The notes: generated by a model not told the origin, from the sequence alone. DNA of 64,000 bases from Lentilactobacillus senioris (GCF_026798195.1 NZ_JAPQEZ010000001.1:184901-248900); one strand, 5' to 3'. Shown: positions 21,267 to 31,764, counted from the first letter of the stretch. Numbers and translations are program-made.

Positions 21267-22406
21267 TTAGAAAGTTCTGATTGGAGTAATCAATTGGATA
21301 AAGCTTTCGCCATCTTCACTAGGCATCAACGTAAATGGCCGTAATGGAGAAGTGAAATCGATATTAACGTTGGTTTGACCAAAAGAACGTAAGGCATCCT
21401 TCATATAATCCGGGTTAAAGGAAATTTCTAATTCGTTTCCTTCTACTGACCGAGGTTCCATTGCTTCTTCAACGTTTCCGACATCTGGTGAATTACCATA
21501 GATGGTCACAATTTGTTGATCCGGATCAATAGTTAATTTAACTACGTTATTGCGAGATTCATGTGAAAGCAAGGAAGCTCGTTCTACTGAAGCCAATAAT
21601 TCATGGGCGTCAAATTGGATTCTAGTATCAAATTCGGTTGGAATTAAACGAGTAGTATCTGGATAGTTACCTTCCAACAATCTGGAATAAAACATAGTGT
21701 CACCTAACATGAACAACACTTGGTTTTCAGTCACTAACAACGTAACGTTAGTTTGATCGTCAGCAATCATTTTGGTTAGCTCAGTAAGGCTATGTCCCGG
21801 TATTACAAAATCGTAATGACCATTAACAGGCTGGTCTAGCACTACTTTACGTTGACTCAATCGATGACTATCAGTAGCAACTGCCATCAATGAATTATCA
21901 TCAATGGTGAAGTGCACCCCGGTTAAAATTGGGCGACTTTCTTGATTAGAAACCGCCATAACGGTTTGACTGACCACTTCTTTAAAGATATCTGCGGACA
22001 AAGTAATGGAATCATTAGTATCAATTTCTGGTAAATGAGGGTAATTACCTGCATCTAACCCGTTGATTTCAAAAGAAGATTGGCCAGAGGTGATCTTAGT
22101 TTGGAAATTATCACTAACTTCTAAAGTTAAAGTTTCCATTGGCAATTTTTTAATGATTTCAGTGAAAAATCTGGCAGGTAACACAATGTTGCCTGCTTCT
22201 GAAATTACTAGTTGGTTGTCTGGATCTTCGATTTGAACTGTAGTTTCAATAGAAATATCTGCATTACTACCAGTTAATACTAATCCCGTTACGTCAGCTG
22301 ATAGCTTTAATCCAGTTAAAATAGGAATAGTGGTTTTTGATGAAATTGCTCTAGAAACGGTGTTTAAAGCCTTAATGAATGCGGCTCTGTTGATTGAAAG
22401 TTTCAT
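21267..22406 (-). CDS. dnaN: DNA polymerase III beta subunit (sliding clamp)
   Basis: 379 residues, three repeated clamp domains of about 120 residues; the start MKLSINRAAFIKALNTVSRAI and the C-terminal motif FTLMPSEDGESFIQLITPIRTF are typical. It forms the ring that tethers the replicative polymerase. GGGAGG lies upstream of the ATG. A terminator after dnaA and a cluster of DnaA boxes in front of dnaN suggest that dnaN is transcribed from its own promoter and may respond to DnaA. Confidence 0.98.
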   Translation of the reverse strand: MKLSINRAAFIKALNTVSRAISSKTTIPILTGLKLSADVTGLVLTGSNADISIETTVQIEDPDNQLVISEAGNIVLPARFFTEIIKKLPMETLTLEVSDNFQTKITSGQSSFEINGLDAGNYPHLPEIDTNDSITLSADIFKEVVSQTVMAVSNQESRPILTGVHFTIDDNSLMAVATDSHRLSQRKVVLDQPVNGHYDFVIPGHSLTELTKMIADDQTNVTLLVTENQVLFMLGDTMFYSRLLEGNYPDTTRLIPTEFDTRIQFDAHELLASVERASLLSHESRNNVVKLTIDPDQQIVTIYGNSPDVGNVEEAMEPRSVEGNELEISFNPDYMKDALRSFGQTNVNIDFTSPLRPFTLMPSEDGESFIQLITPIRTF

Positions 22407-22734
22407 GAAATGAAGATACCTCCCGGAAAGTGGTGTGTTATTTACTTAAGTAATAAAAAGATAGAAGCAGTAGTAGGGTCTGTGGAAGCTGTGGAAAACT
22501 TCTAGAAGTGGTGATTTACCAAGTTATCCCCATGTGGATAACTGTGTGCACAACTTTTGCTTATATCCGCTATTTATCAACAGCTATTATACCATTGAGT
22601 TTCGCAAAATACGGCTCAGATGAAAAATCGATCGAAATATTTTGCTATTTAAGGTGATTTAGCAAACAAAAATCTGGATTAGCCCATATAAAAAGGGGTT
22701 AACCCAGATTTTTTATTAGAATTCCAGTGTTTCT
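22407..22734. other. dnaA-dnaN intergenic DnaA-box cluster
   Basis: Contains one perfect DnaA box TGTGGATAA (22533-22541) directly abutting TTATCCCCA (22524-22532), plus near-matches TGTGGAAAA (22490-22498) and TTATCAACA (22574-22582). The AT-rich part is at 22610-22670. With the cluster upstream of dnaA it makes a bipartite origin, as in Bacillus subtilis, or an autoregulatory region for dnaN. Confidence 0.75.
22669..22716 (-). terminator. Terminator of dnaA
   Basis: Hairpin AATCTGG..TTAGCCC / GGGGTTA.CCCAGATT with A- and T-runs on both sides, 18 nt after the dnaA stop. Confidence 0.85.
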
Positions 22735-24087
22735 TTAGTTGCTTAATGCATTTTTTAAATCTTTAACTGCTTTTTGAACATCAGCATCGACCTTAATGAC
22801 GTCACCGATTTTTTCGCAAGCATGGATAACGGTAGTGTGATCCTTACCACCAAATTCTTTGCCAATCTTAGGCAGGGAGTTAGAAGTTAATTCCCGAGAG
22901 AGATACATGGCAATTTGGCGAGGCATCACAATTGCTTTGTTGCGTTTTTTACCCTTTAAGTCACTTAATGATACGTGAAAATAGTCGGCAACTTTATTTT
23001 GAATATCAGCGATTGATAGTTCGTGATGTTCACTAGCTAAGTTTAAGCCCCGAAGAGCTTCATAAACTAACGCGGTGGTGATGGGTTCTTTGCGCAATTT
23101 GGCGTAAGCCTGAACTCGTGAAAGGGCGCCCTCTAATTCCCGAACGTTAGAATCAATTTGCCCAGCAATGTAACTGAGGGTTTCATTGGGAATATCTAAC
23201 TGGTCAGCTTCGGCTTTGGCGCGCAAAATAGCGATCCGCGTTTCTAAATCTGGTGGAGTAATATCAACGGGCAAGCCCCAAGCAAAACGAGAAACTAATC
23301 GTTCTTGCAACTTAGGGATTTCTTGTGGCATCCGGTCAGAAGTCAAAACAATTTGTTTGCCGTTATTGTAGAGATCGTTGAAGGTGTGGAAAAATTCTTC
23401 TTGGGTTCCTTCTTTTTCAGCAAAAAATTGAATATCATCGACCATTAAAATATCAACGTTCCGGTATTCCTTGCGAAAGGCTTCCGTTTGGTTGGTTTGA
23501 ATAGCGTTGATGAAATCATTGGTGAAGGCTTCACTGGTCACGTATTTAACGTTGACGTTAGGATCGTCTTCCAACATTCGGTTGCCAATGGCTTGCATCA
23601 AGTGGGTTTTTCCTAACCCCACGCCCCCGTAAAAGAATAACGGGTTATACAGTTTTCCGGGCTCTTCTGAAACTACTAACGCAGCGGCGTGGGCCATTTG
23701 ATTGCCCTTACCGATAACGAAATTTTCAAAAGTGTAGGTCGGATTGATATGATTTTCCTTACTAAAGGAGAAGTCGGATTGTTCGACTTTTTGGGCCGGT
23801 GCAGGTTCTGCTTTTTTCGGCTCTTCGTATTTCTTGAGGTCGTCTTCTAAAATAAATTTGGGTTCGATATTGCCCTTAGTGGCGATGTAGGCATACTCGA
23901 TCAAATTTTGGACGAGCTGGGACTGCCAATAATCACGGTGCAATTCAGAAGGTAAAGCCAACGTTAACGTTTGACCATCGAACGCTACCGGAATTACCGG
24001 TTTAATCCAGGTGTCATACGTAAGTGGAGCCATACTTTGCTGAAATGTTTTGGCGAGTTCATCCCATAGTGTGTCTTTATCAAGCAC
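22735..24087 (-). CDS. dnaA: Chromosomal replication initiator DnaA
   Basis: Initiator ATPase that binds DnaA boxes and melts oriC. Domain I (about 1-80), a linker, the AAA+ domain with Walker [11 protein letters not shown] and Walker [10 protein letters not shown], and the C-terminal DNA-binding domain with [15 protein letters not shown]. The start proposed is GTG at 24087 (450 residues), because AAGGGGG sits 8 nt upstream of it; the ATG at 24108 would add seven residues but lacks a Shine-Dalgarno. Confidence 0.97.
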   Translation of the reverse strand: MLDKDTLWDELAKTFQQSMAPLTYDTWIKPVIPVAFDGQTLTLALPSELHRDYWQSQLVQNLIEYAYIATKGNIEPKFILEDDLKKYEEPKKAEPAPAQKVEQSDFSFSKENHINPTYTFENFVIGKGNQMAHAAALVVSEEPGKLYNPLFFYGGVGLGKTHLMQAIGNRMLEDDPNVNVKYVTSEAFTNDFINAIQTNQTEAFRKEYRNVDILMVDDIQFFAEKEGTQEEFFHTFNDLYNNGKQIVLTSDRMPQEIPKLQERLVSRFAWGLPVDITPPDLETRIAILRAKAEADQLDIPNETLSYIAGQIDSNVRELEGALSRVQAYAKLRKEPITTALVYEALRGLNLASEHHELSIADIQNKVADYFHVSLSDLKGKKRNKAIVMPRQIAMYLSRELTSNSLPKIGKEFGGKDHTTVIHACEKIGDVIKVDADVQKAVKDLKNALSN

Positions 24088-24108
24088 GAGTGGATCCCCC
24101 TTAGTCAT

Positions 24109-24520
24109 TCGTTACAAAATTCATGCAAATTTATTTTAGCACCGATGACAAAAGTTTTCCACAGGTAAAAATAGCTTGTGGAAAATTGTTTCACAGGCAG
24201 GAATAGGGTTTTCCACAGGTATGTTTATAACTATGGAATTTCCCCTGCAAAATTTAGTTGTCACCAAGAAACTGTGGATAAATAAAGCCAGTCTTAACAA
24301 AGAATTTAAGACTGTTATCCATACTTATCCACAAGTTGTGCACAGGTGTTTTTCCTGCCTGTTTACTTGTGGAAAAACCGTTGATAAGCTTGTTAGTTGT
24401 TCCGCTACCAAAATTGAGTTATCCACAGCAATTGTTCATGAAACAATTTAATTTGTTCAAAAAAATACCGGTATTTTTGAAATTGACGGTTTGCGCTAAC
24501 TTCTATTTATGGTATTATGT
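24109..24520. other. oriC: DnaA-box region between dnaA and rpmH
   Basis: Perfect DnaA boxes at 24273-24281 (TGTGGATAA), 24325-24333 and 24419-24427 (TTATCCACA). Near-matches occur at 24155-24163, 24177-24185, 24209-24217, 24315-24323 (TTATCCATA) and 24368-24376. AT-rich sequence at 24430-24480 could be the unwinding element. Gene orientation diverges on either side, as expected at a replication origin. Confidence 0.92.
24491..24518 (+). promoter_or_regulatory. Promoter of rpmH
   Basis: TTGCGC (24491-24496), a 16-nt spacer and TATTAT (24513-24518), with an extended -10 TGG. It lies about 70 nt before rpmH, at the edge of oriC. Confidence 0.55.
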
Positions 24521-24589
24521 TTAAGAAATGCATTTGAACATAAAATTAATGCTTAAACGCGACACTAACAAAAGGAGGATTCTTTAGTT

Positions 24590-24724
24590 ATGAAGAGAAC
24601 TTATCAACCAAAGAAGCGTCATCGCGCTCGCGTTCATGGTTTCCGTAAGCGAATGAGTACCAGCAATGGTCGTAAAGTGTTAGCACGCCGACGTCAAAAA
24701 GGTAGAAAAGTATTGTCTGCATAG
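24590..24724 (+). CDS. rpmH: 50S ribosomal protein L34
   Basis: 44-residue, highly basic protein with the L34 sequence (starts [21 protein letters not shown] and ends [12 protein letters not shown]). AAAGGAGG lies upstream of the ATG. It is the first gene on the right of oriC, followed by a hairpin and rnpA. Confidence 0.98.
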   Translation: MKRTYQPKKRHRARVHGFRKRMSTSNGRKVLARRRQKGRKVLSA

Positions 24725-24751
24725 ACCACTGACCATTCAGTGGTCTTTTTC
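24725..24751 (+). terminator. Hairpin between rpmH and rnpA
   Basis: ACCACTG-ACCATT-CAGTGGT followed by CTTTTT, right at the rpmH stop. It probably reduces transcription into rnpA relative to the ribosomal gene. Confidence 0.75.
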
Positions 24752-24779
24752 ATTTTTTAGACAGTTTTGGAGATGGATC

Positions 24780-25160
24780 ATGCGAAAATCATACCGGGTT
24801 AAAAAAGAAGCGGACTTTCAGACCGTTTTTGAAACCCATAATTCAATCGCTAATCGACAATTTGTTATCTATTCTCTGGATAAACCGGAGCAACCCCATT
24901 TTCGGGTAGGAATTTCGGTAGGAAAGAAAATTGGTAACGCAGTACACCGGAATTGGGTCAAACGCCGAATTAGACAATCATTGTTGGAGTTAAAGCCCCA
25001 ATTACGGCAAGACGTTGATTTTATTGTTATTGCTCGGCCATCAACTGATGGAATGTCAATGGCTGAAATCAAACGTGGCTTAATTCACGCCTTAAAATTA
25101 GCAAAGTTGCTAGACTTTGCGGATGATGATGAGGAATCAACAATTGAAGAAAAGAATTAA
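24780..25160 (+). CDS. rnpA: Ribonuclease P protein component
   Basis: 126-residue basic protein that assists the catalytic RNA in 5' maturation of tRNAs. The RNR motif is visible as [16 protein letters not shown] (about 50-66), with the N-terminal [20 protein letters not shown] upstream of the ATG. Its end overlaps the yidC start. Confidence 0.97.
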   Translation: MRKSYRVKKEADFQTVFETHNSIANRQFVIYSLDKPEQPHFRVGISVGKKIGNAVHRNWVKRRIRQSLLELKPQLRQDVDFIVIARPSTDGMSMAEIKRGLIHALKLAKLLDFADDDEESTIEEKN

Positions 25161-25980
25161 AAAAATCAGTGCCTTACTGGCCATGCTCAGTTTGACTGTC
25201 TTTTTAACGGCCTGTAGTAACGCACCGATCACTGAACACAGTACCGGTTTGTGGGATGGCTTAATCGTTTTAAACTTCTCACGAGCTATTATTTGGCTTT
25301 CTAAATTCTTCAACGATAATTATGGAATCGGGATTATTATCTTTACCATTATTATCCGGATTATCATTTTACCGTTGATGATTTTCCAAACACGCAGCAT
25401 GCGCAAAACGCAAGAAATTCAACCGCAATTAAAGGCATTGCAACAAAAGTATTCTTCAAAAGATACTGAAACAATGCAAAAATTGCAGGAAGAACAACGG
25501 AAGTTATATGCCGAAGCGGGCGTTAACCCAATTGCCGGTTGTTTGCCATTGGTAATCCAATTACCAATCATCTTCGCTTTGTACCAAGCAATTTGGCGGA
25601 CGAGTGTTTTGCGGACGGGTCACTTCTTGTGGTTACAATTAGGGGCTAAAGATCCATACTACATTCTGCCAATCTTAGCTGCAGTCTTCACCTTCTTCTC
25701 TTCATGGTTGAACATGAAGGGCCAACCAGAATCTAACTCAATGACGACGATGATGACGGTCGGAATGCCATTGATTATCTTCTTTACGGCGTTAAACGTT
25801 CCATCTGCCTTGTCACTTTACTGGGTAGTTACCAACGCTTTCCAAGTGGGTCAAACCTTGATTATTCAAAACCCTTGGAAGATCCAACGTGAACGAGAAG
25901 AAAAAATTCAAGCTGAACGAGATCGTGAACGGGCTAAGCAAAAAGCAATTAAAAAAGCTAAAAAGAGTAAACGTAAATAA
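25144..25980 (+). CDS. yidC: Membrane protein insertase YidC (lipoprotein type)
   Basis: Insertase/foldase for membrane proteins, Oxa1 family. The start proposed is TTG at 25144 (278 residues): GAGGAA lies 8-9 nt upstream, and the product then begins directly with a lipoprotein signal (basic start, hydrophobic core, lipobox LTAC). An ATG at 25117 would add nine residues inside rnpA. Five membrane helices are expected; the family segments [18 protein letters not shown] and [15 protein letters not shown] are present, with a basic C-terminal tail that contacts ribosomes. It overlaps rnpA by 17 nt. Confidence 0.95.
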   Translation: MKKRIKKISALLAMLSLTVFLTACSNAPITEHSTGLWDGLIVLNFSRAIIWLSKFFNDNYGIGIIIFTIIIRIIILPLMIFQTRSMRKTQEIQPQLKALQQKYSSKDTETMQKLQEEQRKLYAEAGVNPIAGCLPLVIQLPIIFALYQAIWRTSVLRTGHFLWLQLGAKDPYYILPILAAVFTFFSSWLNMKGQPESNSMTTMMTVGMPLIIFFTALNVPSALSLYWVVTNAFQVGQTLIIQNPWKIQREREEKIQAERDRERAKQKAIKKAKKSKRK

Positions 25981-26017
25981 TAAAAAGCCACTCAGTATAT
26001 TGCTGAGTGGCTTTTTT
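25981..26017. terminator. Bidirectional terminator between yidC and the oxidoreductase
   Basis: AAAAAGCCACTCAG-TATATTG-CTGAGTGGCTTTTTT. It serves the convergent yidC (plus) and the flavin oxidoreductase (minus). Confidence 0.9.
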
Positions 26018-26021
26018 GTCG

Positions 26022-27353
26022 TTAAACCTTACGCATGTAAGAATGGGCAATACTAGGGAAAATATAAAGTAATCGTTCTACGTCCTCATGTGATATTCGA
26101 TTTTCAATGATATCGGTTAACCCGTTGATGGTTTCTACCGCATCGTTACCGTAACTAACCGCTCCAACAACGATATTGTCTGCGTCATAAACGATGGTAA
26201 TTCCACCACTAGTTTCGTTTCCTACCTGTCGGAACCAGTCAGTTGCGTAATCAAATTCGGCTATGTGGTATTTTTCAGGATAGGCTTTGGCTTCAGCCAC
26301 TTCTACTCCGACTGCGGCGATTCTAGGGGAAGTAAAAACAGTATGTGGAATGGCCGGATAATTAATGGCCGCCGTAGTTTCCTGCTTGAATAAATGAGAG
26401 AGATAAAGGGACTCGAAAATGGCGGTGGGGGTGATTTTAGGGACCGTTTTTTGAATTACATCCCCAGTAGCGTAGATACCTGGTACGTTGGTTTGGAGGT
26501 GATCATCAACTTCAATTCCGGTTGCCTCATCAAATTTGAGTCCAATTCGATCAAGATCCATATTTTGAACGTTAGGCCGGCGACCACTAGCATCTAACAC
26601 GTAATCGGCGGTTAACTGGTAGCCATCTGTACCATTCAGTTGGATGCCAGCTGTGGTTTGCCTAGCTTGTTCTATGGATTCACTGAAGTTGAACTTAACT
26701 CCACGAGATTGCAAGTCAGAAATGATTTTTTGAACGTAAGGTTGATAAAAGCCCCGTAAAACTTTAGTTCCCCGCAAGATGACGGTAACGTCACAACCGA
26801 ATGCGTTCGCGATAGTGGCGGATTCCATTGCTACGTATCCACCACCGATAATTGCCATTTTGGCTGGTAAGTGCTCAGTTACTAAGAAATCGGTACTATC
26901 ATGAAAAAGTTCACTTCCTGGAATTTCCATTCGATGGGGATGTTGTCCCGAAACAATTACGATTTTGGTGCTGGAATAATGGTGACCGTCAATGGAAACC
27001 GTATGGTCATCTACAAACTTAGCGTGGCCAGTTAAAATAGTCACTCCTGCGTTGACTAATTTCATTCGGTTACTTTCCGATAATCCATCGATTACTTCGT
27101 GTTTGTGTGCCATTAAATCTTCCCAATTTAAGGTAGGGATGCCGTTGAACCCTTTTCCCTGCAGTTGTTCTACCTGGCGCATAATTTCTACTGGGCGGTC
27201 CAGGGTGATCTTAGCATTACAGCCACGATTGGTACAAACACCACCAAAACGACCTTCTTCGGCAACGGCCACTTTTAATCCTGCCTGACTCATTGGAATT
27301 GCGCCATTATAGGCTCCTTGTCCACTACCAATAAATAAAACGTCAAAATCCAT
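26022..27353 (-). CDS. Pyridine nucleotide-disulphide oxidoreductase family flavoprotein
   Basis: 443-residue FAD-dependent enzyme of the glutathione reductase/dihydrolipoamide dehydrogenase superfamily. It has FAD-binding GSGQGA (about 9-14), a CxxxxC redox disulphide (Cys40 and Cys45 in GGVCTNRGC), NAD(P)-binding GGGYVA, a second FAD motif YATGDV, and a dimerisation domain. The C-terminal His-Pro catalytic motif of classical disulphide reductases is replaced by an IFPS segment, somewhat as in mercuric-reductase relatives, so the substrate is unknown. It lies on the minus strand between yidC and jag, which are normally neighbours, so it looks inserted. ATG start with AGGGGG. Confidence 0.8.
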   Translation of the reverse strand: MDFDVLFIGSGQGAYNGAIPMSQAGLKVAVAEEGRFGGVCTNRGCNAKITLDRPVEIMRQVEQLQGKGFNGIPTLNWEDLMAHKHEVIDGLSESNRMKLVNAGVTILTGHAKFVDDHTVSIDGHHYSSTKIVIVSGQHPHRMEIPGSELFHDSTDFLVTEHLPAKMAIIGGGYVAMESATIANAFGCDVTVILRGTKVLRGFYQPYVQKIISDLQSRGVKFNFSESIEQARQTTAGIQLNGTDGYQLTADYVLDASGRRPNVQNMDLDRIGLKFDEATGIEVDDHLQTNVPGIYATGDVIQKTVPKITPTAIFESLYLSHLFKQETTAAINYPAIPHTVFTSPRIAAVGVEVAEAKAYPEKYHIAEFDYATDWFRQVGNETSGGITIVYDADNIVVGAVSYGNDAVETINGLTDIIENRISHEDVERLLYIFPSIAHSYMRKV

Positions 27354-27498
27354 TTTACATACCCCCTACTGAATTAATTTTTATTTTAGCAAAAAAGGAA
27401 CCTAGAGAGCTTAAAAATGATTTGTTTAACCAGTTTATGGTTATTTCCTTATTTATGGTATTATTGTTATGTTAACTTTAATGGTAGGAGGGCTGTTT

Positions 27499-28245
27499 GT
27501 GACTGAATTTACCGGAAAAAACATCGAAGAAGCAATTGACAAAGGATTGATAACAATGGGGATTCCCCGCGAAAAAGCGTTGATTACGGTAAAACGGTCC
27601 GCTAGCAACGGTTTTTTTGGCATCGGGCGCCAAATGGCATTGGTTGATATTACCATTGTTGAAGACAAAAAAGATACTGAAACCGCAGTCCATTCATACC
27701 GGCCACCAATGCGTAAAAATAAAATTCGGCCTGTTGATCCTGCTACCACGATTAAAAAATATCCACTAAAACCTAAAACCCAACGGTTATTGGCCGATCA
27801 AGTAGTTAATGACTTAACTGACTACCTAACGGATGTAATTAAAGCAATGGGCTTTGAATTAGGCATTACGGCTAACGTTAAAAACCGGCACTTGATTAGT
27901 TATGAATTGCAAACGGATAATGAAAACCGCTTAATTGGCCGTCATGGCCGTACCTTAAATGCGTTACAACAACTAGGCCAGATTTACGTTAATCGAAAAG
28001 GGGCCAACGATGTCACGGTTACATTAGACGTCGCCGGTTATCGGAAACGTCGTCAGGAAATTTTAACCAAAGTAGCGCATAAATCCGCTATGGAAGTAAT
28101 TGCTAATGGGCGACCAATTCATTTAAATCCAATGCCAGCGTTTGAACGCAAAATTATTCACAAAGCGTTAGTCACCAACAAACACGTGGCCACTTATTCG
28201 TCAGGCAAGGGAAACCACCGCTCTATCGTGATCATCCCCCGTTAA
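27499..28245 (+). CDS. jag: RNA-binding cell-elongation regulator Jag/EloR (KhpB)
   Basis: 248 residues: N-terminal Jag domain (TEFTGKNIEEAIDKGL, about 1-50), linker, KH domain (about 100-170) and R3H domain with RKRRQEILTKVAHKSAMEV. It binds RNA with KhpA and affects cell elongation. The start proposed is GTG at 27499, with GGAGG 7 nt upstream; a more 5' ATG (27469) has none. A TATTAT with extended TGG at 27459-27464 is a likely -10. Confidence 0.93.
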   Translation: MTEFTGKNIEEAIDKGLITMGIPREKALITVKRSASNGFFGIGRQMALVDITIVEDKKDTETAVHSYRPPMRKNKIRPVDPATTIKKYPLKPKTQRLLADQVVNDLTDYLTDVIKAMGFELGITANVKNRHLISYELQTDNENRLIGRHGRTLNALQQLGQIYVNRKGANDVTVTLDVAGYRKRRQEILTKVAHKSAMEVIANGRPIHLNPMPAFERKIIHKALVTNKHVATYSSGKGNHRSIVIIPR

Positions 28246-28252
28246 ATTTTGT

Positions 28253-28281
28253 TTGACAAACCAAATGAATTTGAATATTAT
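28253..28281 (+). promoter_or_regulatory. Strong promoter between jag and mnmE
   Basis: TTGACA (28253-28258), a 17-nt spacer and TATTAT (28276-28281). It starts eight bases after the jag stop and points at a terminator 40 nt further on, then mnmE. Confidence 0.75.
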
Positions 28282-28319
28282 ATAGGTAATCATTCTTATC
28301 TTAACTAGGTAAAGTAGTG

Positions 28320-28368
28320 AAAGTGCTTTATCCACGCCTTTTTTGGCGTGGTGTGGGCACTTTTTTTG
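28320..28368 (+). terminator. Terminator/attenuator upstream of mnmE
   Basis: AAGTGC and CCACGCC pair with GGCGTGG and GCACTT, followed by TTTTTTT. It can end jag transcripts but also lies about 80 nt into the transcript from the 28253-28281 promoter, so it may act as an attenuator or 3' end of a small RNA. Confidence 0.8.
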
Positions 28369-28405
28369 TATTCTAAATTCAATTATTAACGAAAGGAGCA
28401 CAATT

Positions 28406-29800
28406 ATGGTTTTAACCACAACTGATTTTGACACGATTGCTGCTATTTCAACTCCAGCTGGTGAAGGTGGAATTTCTATCATTCGGATTAGTGGAGATGA
28501 TGCAGTCGACGTAGCTGCTCGCATTTATCGGGGCAAAAATTTGGCTAAAGTGGACACTAACACAATTAATTACGGCCACATTGTTGATCACGATACGGGA
28601 GATGACGTGGACGAAGTAATGGTTTCAGTGATGCGCGCCCCTAGGACGTACACTAAGGAAAACATCGTAGAAATAAACTGCCACGGTGGAATTGTGGCCA
28701 CTAATAAAATTTTACAAATGGTATTAAGTAACGGCGCTAGAATGGCCGAACCAGGTGAATTTACCAAACGAGCTTTTTTGAATGGCCGAATTGATTTGTC
28801 TCAATCTGAAGCTGTAATGGATTTGATCGAAGCGAAAACTGATCGGTCTATGAAGGTAGCCATTAACCAATTAGATGGTAATTTATCCCACCTAATTCGA
28901 AATTTGCGGCAGGATATTTTGGATGTATTGGCCCAAGTAGAGGTTAATATCGACTATCCAGAGTATGATGACGTGGAAACCATGACCAGCCGCTTACTGC
29001 GGCAAAAGGCCGAACAGGTTCATGCTCAAATTGATCAGTTGCTAGTTACTGCCAAACAAGGCAAGATTTTGCGAGATGGGTTAGCGACCTCCATTATTGG
29101 TCGACCTAACGTGGGTAAATCAAGCTTGTTAAACCATTTACTCCATGAAGATAAGGCAATTGTTACTGATGTGCCGGGGACGACTCGGGATGTGTTGGAA
29201 GAATACGTTAACGTCCGCGGGGTACCGTTGAAGTTAATTGATACCGCCGGAATTCATGATACTGAAGATAAGGTCGAAAAAATCGGGGTAGATCGTTCCC
29301 GTAAGGCTATTGATAGCTCTGACTTGGTTATGTTGGTTTTAAATGCCAGCGAACCCCTGACTGCAGAAGATCGCGAATTAATTGACGCCACTGCTGGCAA
29401 ACAACGAATCGTAGTTTTAAATAAAACGGATTTGCCTCAACAAATTGAGTTAGAAGAAGTTAAGCACTTAGTGGGAGGTAAAAACATCATTTCCACTTCG
29501 GCAATTAAAGCCAGTGGCCTCCAAGAACTAGAAGAACTTATCGCTCATTTATTCTTCAACGAAGGAATTGAAAATAGTCAAAACGATGTCGTCGTAACTA
29601 ATGCCCGCCATATTGGACTATTAAACCGGGCGAACGCTTCCTTAAAAGCGGTCGTAGATGGTTTGGATAGTGGCCTGCCAGTTGATTTAGTTCAAATTGA
29701 CATGACCAATTGTTGGGATTTGTTAGGTGAAATTACTGGCGACAGCTATCAAGATGAATTATTGGATCAGTTATTTAGCCAATTCTGTTTGGGTAAGTAA
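28406..29800 (+). CDS. mnmE: tRNA-modifying GTPase MnmE
   Basis: With MnmG it installs the carboxymethylaminomethyl group on U34 of tRNAs. 464 residues from ATG 28406, which has AAAGGAG upstream. N-terminal folate-binding domain ([18 protein letters not shown]), G domain with G1 [10 protein letters not shown]3 DTAG and G4 NKTD, and the C-terminal FCLGK motif with the essential Cys. An upstream ATG at 28343 would add 21 unlikely residues inside the terminator. It is followed by mnmG. Confidence 0.97.
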   Translation: MVLTTTDFDTIAAISTPAGEGGISIIRISGDDAVDVAARIYRGKNLAKVDTNTINYGHIVDHDTGDDVDEVMVSVMRAPRTYTKENIVEINCHGGIVATNKILQMVLSNGARMAEPGEFTKRAFLNGRIDLSQSEAVMDLIEAKTDRSMKVAINQLDGNLSHLIRNLRQDILDVLAQVEVNIDYPEYDDVETMTSRLLRQKAEQVHAQIDQLLVTAKQGKILRDGLATSIIGRPNVGKSSLLNHLLHEDKAIVTDVPGTTRDVLEEYVNVRGVPLKLIDTAGIHDTEDKVEKIGVDRSRKAIDSSDLVMLVLNASEPLTAEDRELIDATAGKQRIVVLNKTDLPQQIELEEVKHLVGGKNIISTSAIKASGLQELEELIAHLFFNEGIENSQNDVVVTNARHIGLLNRANASLKAVVDGLDSGLPVDLVQIDMTNCWDLLGEITGDSYQDELLDQLFSQFCLGK

Positions 29801-29801
29801 C

Positions 29802-29815
29802 GTTTCATGTGAAAC
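29802..29815. promoter_or_regulatory. parS-like site between mnmE and mnmG
   Basis: GTTTCATGTGAAAC differs by one base from the parS core GTTTCACGTGAAAC. It falls exactly in the 35-nt gap between the two genes. Confidence 0.65.
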
Positions 29816-29835
29816 ATTTATGGAGGAATCAACTC

Positions 29836-31764
29836 GTGAAAAGTTTACAAGTCAGCGAAGTTAAGCAGACTTACGCTGGTGATGATTACGATGTAATCGT
29901 TGTCGGCGCTGGCCACGCTGGAAGTGAAGCGGCATTAGCTGCTGCCAGAATGGGAAATAAAACCCTCTTAATTACCATTAATTTAGACATGGTAGCCTTT
30001 ATGCCATGTAACCCATCAATTGGGGGCCCAGCTAAAGGGATTGTCGTTCGAGAAATCGACGCTCTTGGCGGTGAAATGGGTAAAAATATTGATAAAACTT
30101 ACGTGCAAATGCGGATGCTAAACACTGGAAAGGGCCCTGCTGTTCAAGCGTTACGGGCTCAAGCAGATAAGCACGCTTACCACGCTGAAATGAAAGAAAC
30201 ACTAGAAAACGAACCTAATTTGACGTTACGTCAAGGGACGGTTGATGATTTGATCATCGAAGACGGCGAATGTCGGGGCGTTATCACTAATACTGGTGCC
30301 AAATACCGGGCTAAAGCGGTAGTAGTGTGTGCCGGAACGGCTGCTCGAGGCAAAATTATCATCGGAGAATTGATGTATGCTTCTGGTCCTAATAATTCTC
30401 AACCCGCTGAAAAGCTAACCGCTAATTTGGAAAAATTGGGCTTTGATTTGGAACGGTTTAAGACGGGGACTCCCCCACGGGTAGACGGCAAAACTATCGA
30501 CTACTCGAAGACGGAACAACAACCCGGTGATGAAACGCCTAACTTCTTTAGTTATGAATCTAAGGACGAGGACTACCTTACTGTCAAGAATCAACTTTCC
30601 TGTTGGTTAACCTACACCAACGAAAAGACGCACGAAATTATCCGCGAAAACTTTGATCGAGCTCCGATGTTTACCGGAGTGATCGAAGGGGTGGGACCAC
30701 GTTATTGCCCATCTATTGAAGATAAAATTGTTCGCTTTGCTGATAAGAAGCGCCATCAGTTATTCTTAGAACCTGAAGGTCGCCATACACAAGAATGGTA
30801 CGTCCAAGGGCTTTCTACTTCCATGCCAGAAGAAGTGCAACAGGAATTTATTCACACGATTGCAGGCTTGGAACACGCTGAAATGATGCGACCAGGTTAC
30901 GCGATTGAATATGACGTGGTTGCACCCTATCAGTTAAAACCAACCTTGGAAACTAAGGTCGTTAAAAACCTCTTTACCGCTGGCCAAACTAACGGAACAT
31001 CTGGTTACGAAGAAGCTGCAGGCCAAGGATTAATTGCCGGAATTAACGCTGGTTTACGGGCTCAAGGCAAGCCAGGCTTTACTTTGAAGCGGGATGAAGC
31101 CTATATCGGAGTAATGATCGATGATTTGGTAACCAAGGGAACCAAGGAACCTTACCGGTTATTAACTAGTCGGGCCGAATACCGGTTATTGCTTAGAAAT
31201 GACAATGCCGACATGCGCTTAACCGAAAAGGGGCACGAGTTAGGTTTGATTACTGACGATCGTTACGAAGCTTTTTTGGCTAAGAAAGCCGTTGTAGAAG
31301 CTGAATTGGATCGGTTAGCTAAGATTCGAATTAAGCCTAGCGAGGCAGTTAACGAGTTTATCACCGCCCACGGCGACAAGCCATTACAAGACGGTGTTAT
31401 AGCTGCTATTTTCTTACGGCGGCCATATGTTGACTACCAAACGCTCTTGCAGTTCATTGATGCACCTGAGGAAGCATTAGGTCGCAGAGAAGTCGAACAA
31501 GTTGAAATTAGGACCAAGTATGCTGGCTACATTGCTAAAGCCGAAGAAAACGTTGAGAAGATGAAGAAGATGGAAGCTAAGAAGATTCCGGATAACATCG
31601 ACTACGACGCCATCGACGGAATTGCAACTGAAGCTCACCAAAAATTAAAGCAAATTCAACCTGAAACACTAGCCCAAGCAGGTCGGATCAGCGGAGTTAA
31701 TCCAGCTGATATTGCCATTTTGAGTGTGTATATCCAACAGGGAAAAATTGCAAAAGTCCAATAA
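29836..31764 (+). CDS. mnmG: tRNA uridine-5-carboxymethylaminomethyl(34) synthesis enzyme MnmG
   Basis: FAD-binding partner of MnmE. 642 residues from GTG 29836 (GGAGG about 9 nt upstream; an earlier GTG at 29809 lies inside the parS-like site). FAD motif [14 protein letters not shown], the [12 protein letters not shown] segment, and the [16 protein letters not shown] motif are all present. It ends the conserved origin block: rsmG, noc, parA and parB do not follow. Confidence 0.97.
   Translation: MKSLQVSEVKQTYAGDDYDVIVVGAGHAGSEAALAAARMGNKTLLITINLDMVAFMPCNPSIGGPAKGIVVREIDALGGEMGKNIDKTYVQMRMLNTGKGPAVQALRAQADKHAYHAEMKETLENEPNLTLRQGTVDDLIIEDGECRGVITNTGAKYRAKAVVVCAGTAARGKIIIGELMYASGPNNSQPAEKLTANLEKLGFDLERFKTGTPPRVDGKTIDYSKTEQQPGDETPNFFSYESKDEDYLTVKNQLSCWLTYTNEKTHEIIRENFDRAPMFTGVIEGVGPRYCPSIEDKIVRFADKKRHQLFLEPEGRHTQEWYVQGLSTSMPEEVQQEFIHTIAGLEHAEMMRPGYAIEYDVVAPYQLKPTLETKVVKNLFTAGQTNGTSGYEEAAGQGLIAGINAGLRAQGKPGFTLKRDEAYIGVMIDDLVTKGTKEPYRLLTSRAEYRLLLRNDNADMRLTEKGHELGLITDDRYEAFLAKKAVVEAELDRLAKIRIKPSEAVNEFITAHGDKPLQDGVIAAIFLRRPYVDYQTLLQFIDAPEEALGRREVEQVEIRTKYAGYIAKAEENVEKMKKMEAKKIPDNIDYDAIDGIATEAHQKLKQIQPETLAQAGRISGVNPADIAILSVYIQQGKIAKVQ

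Noticed and set aside
24176..24524. Two open frames of 62 and 91 codons between dnaA and rpmH
   Set aside because: They run across DnaA boxes and AT-rich origin DNA; the apparent coding potential comes from repeated TTATCCACA-like sequence.
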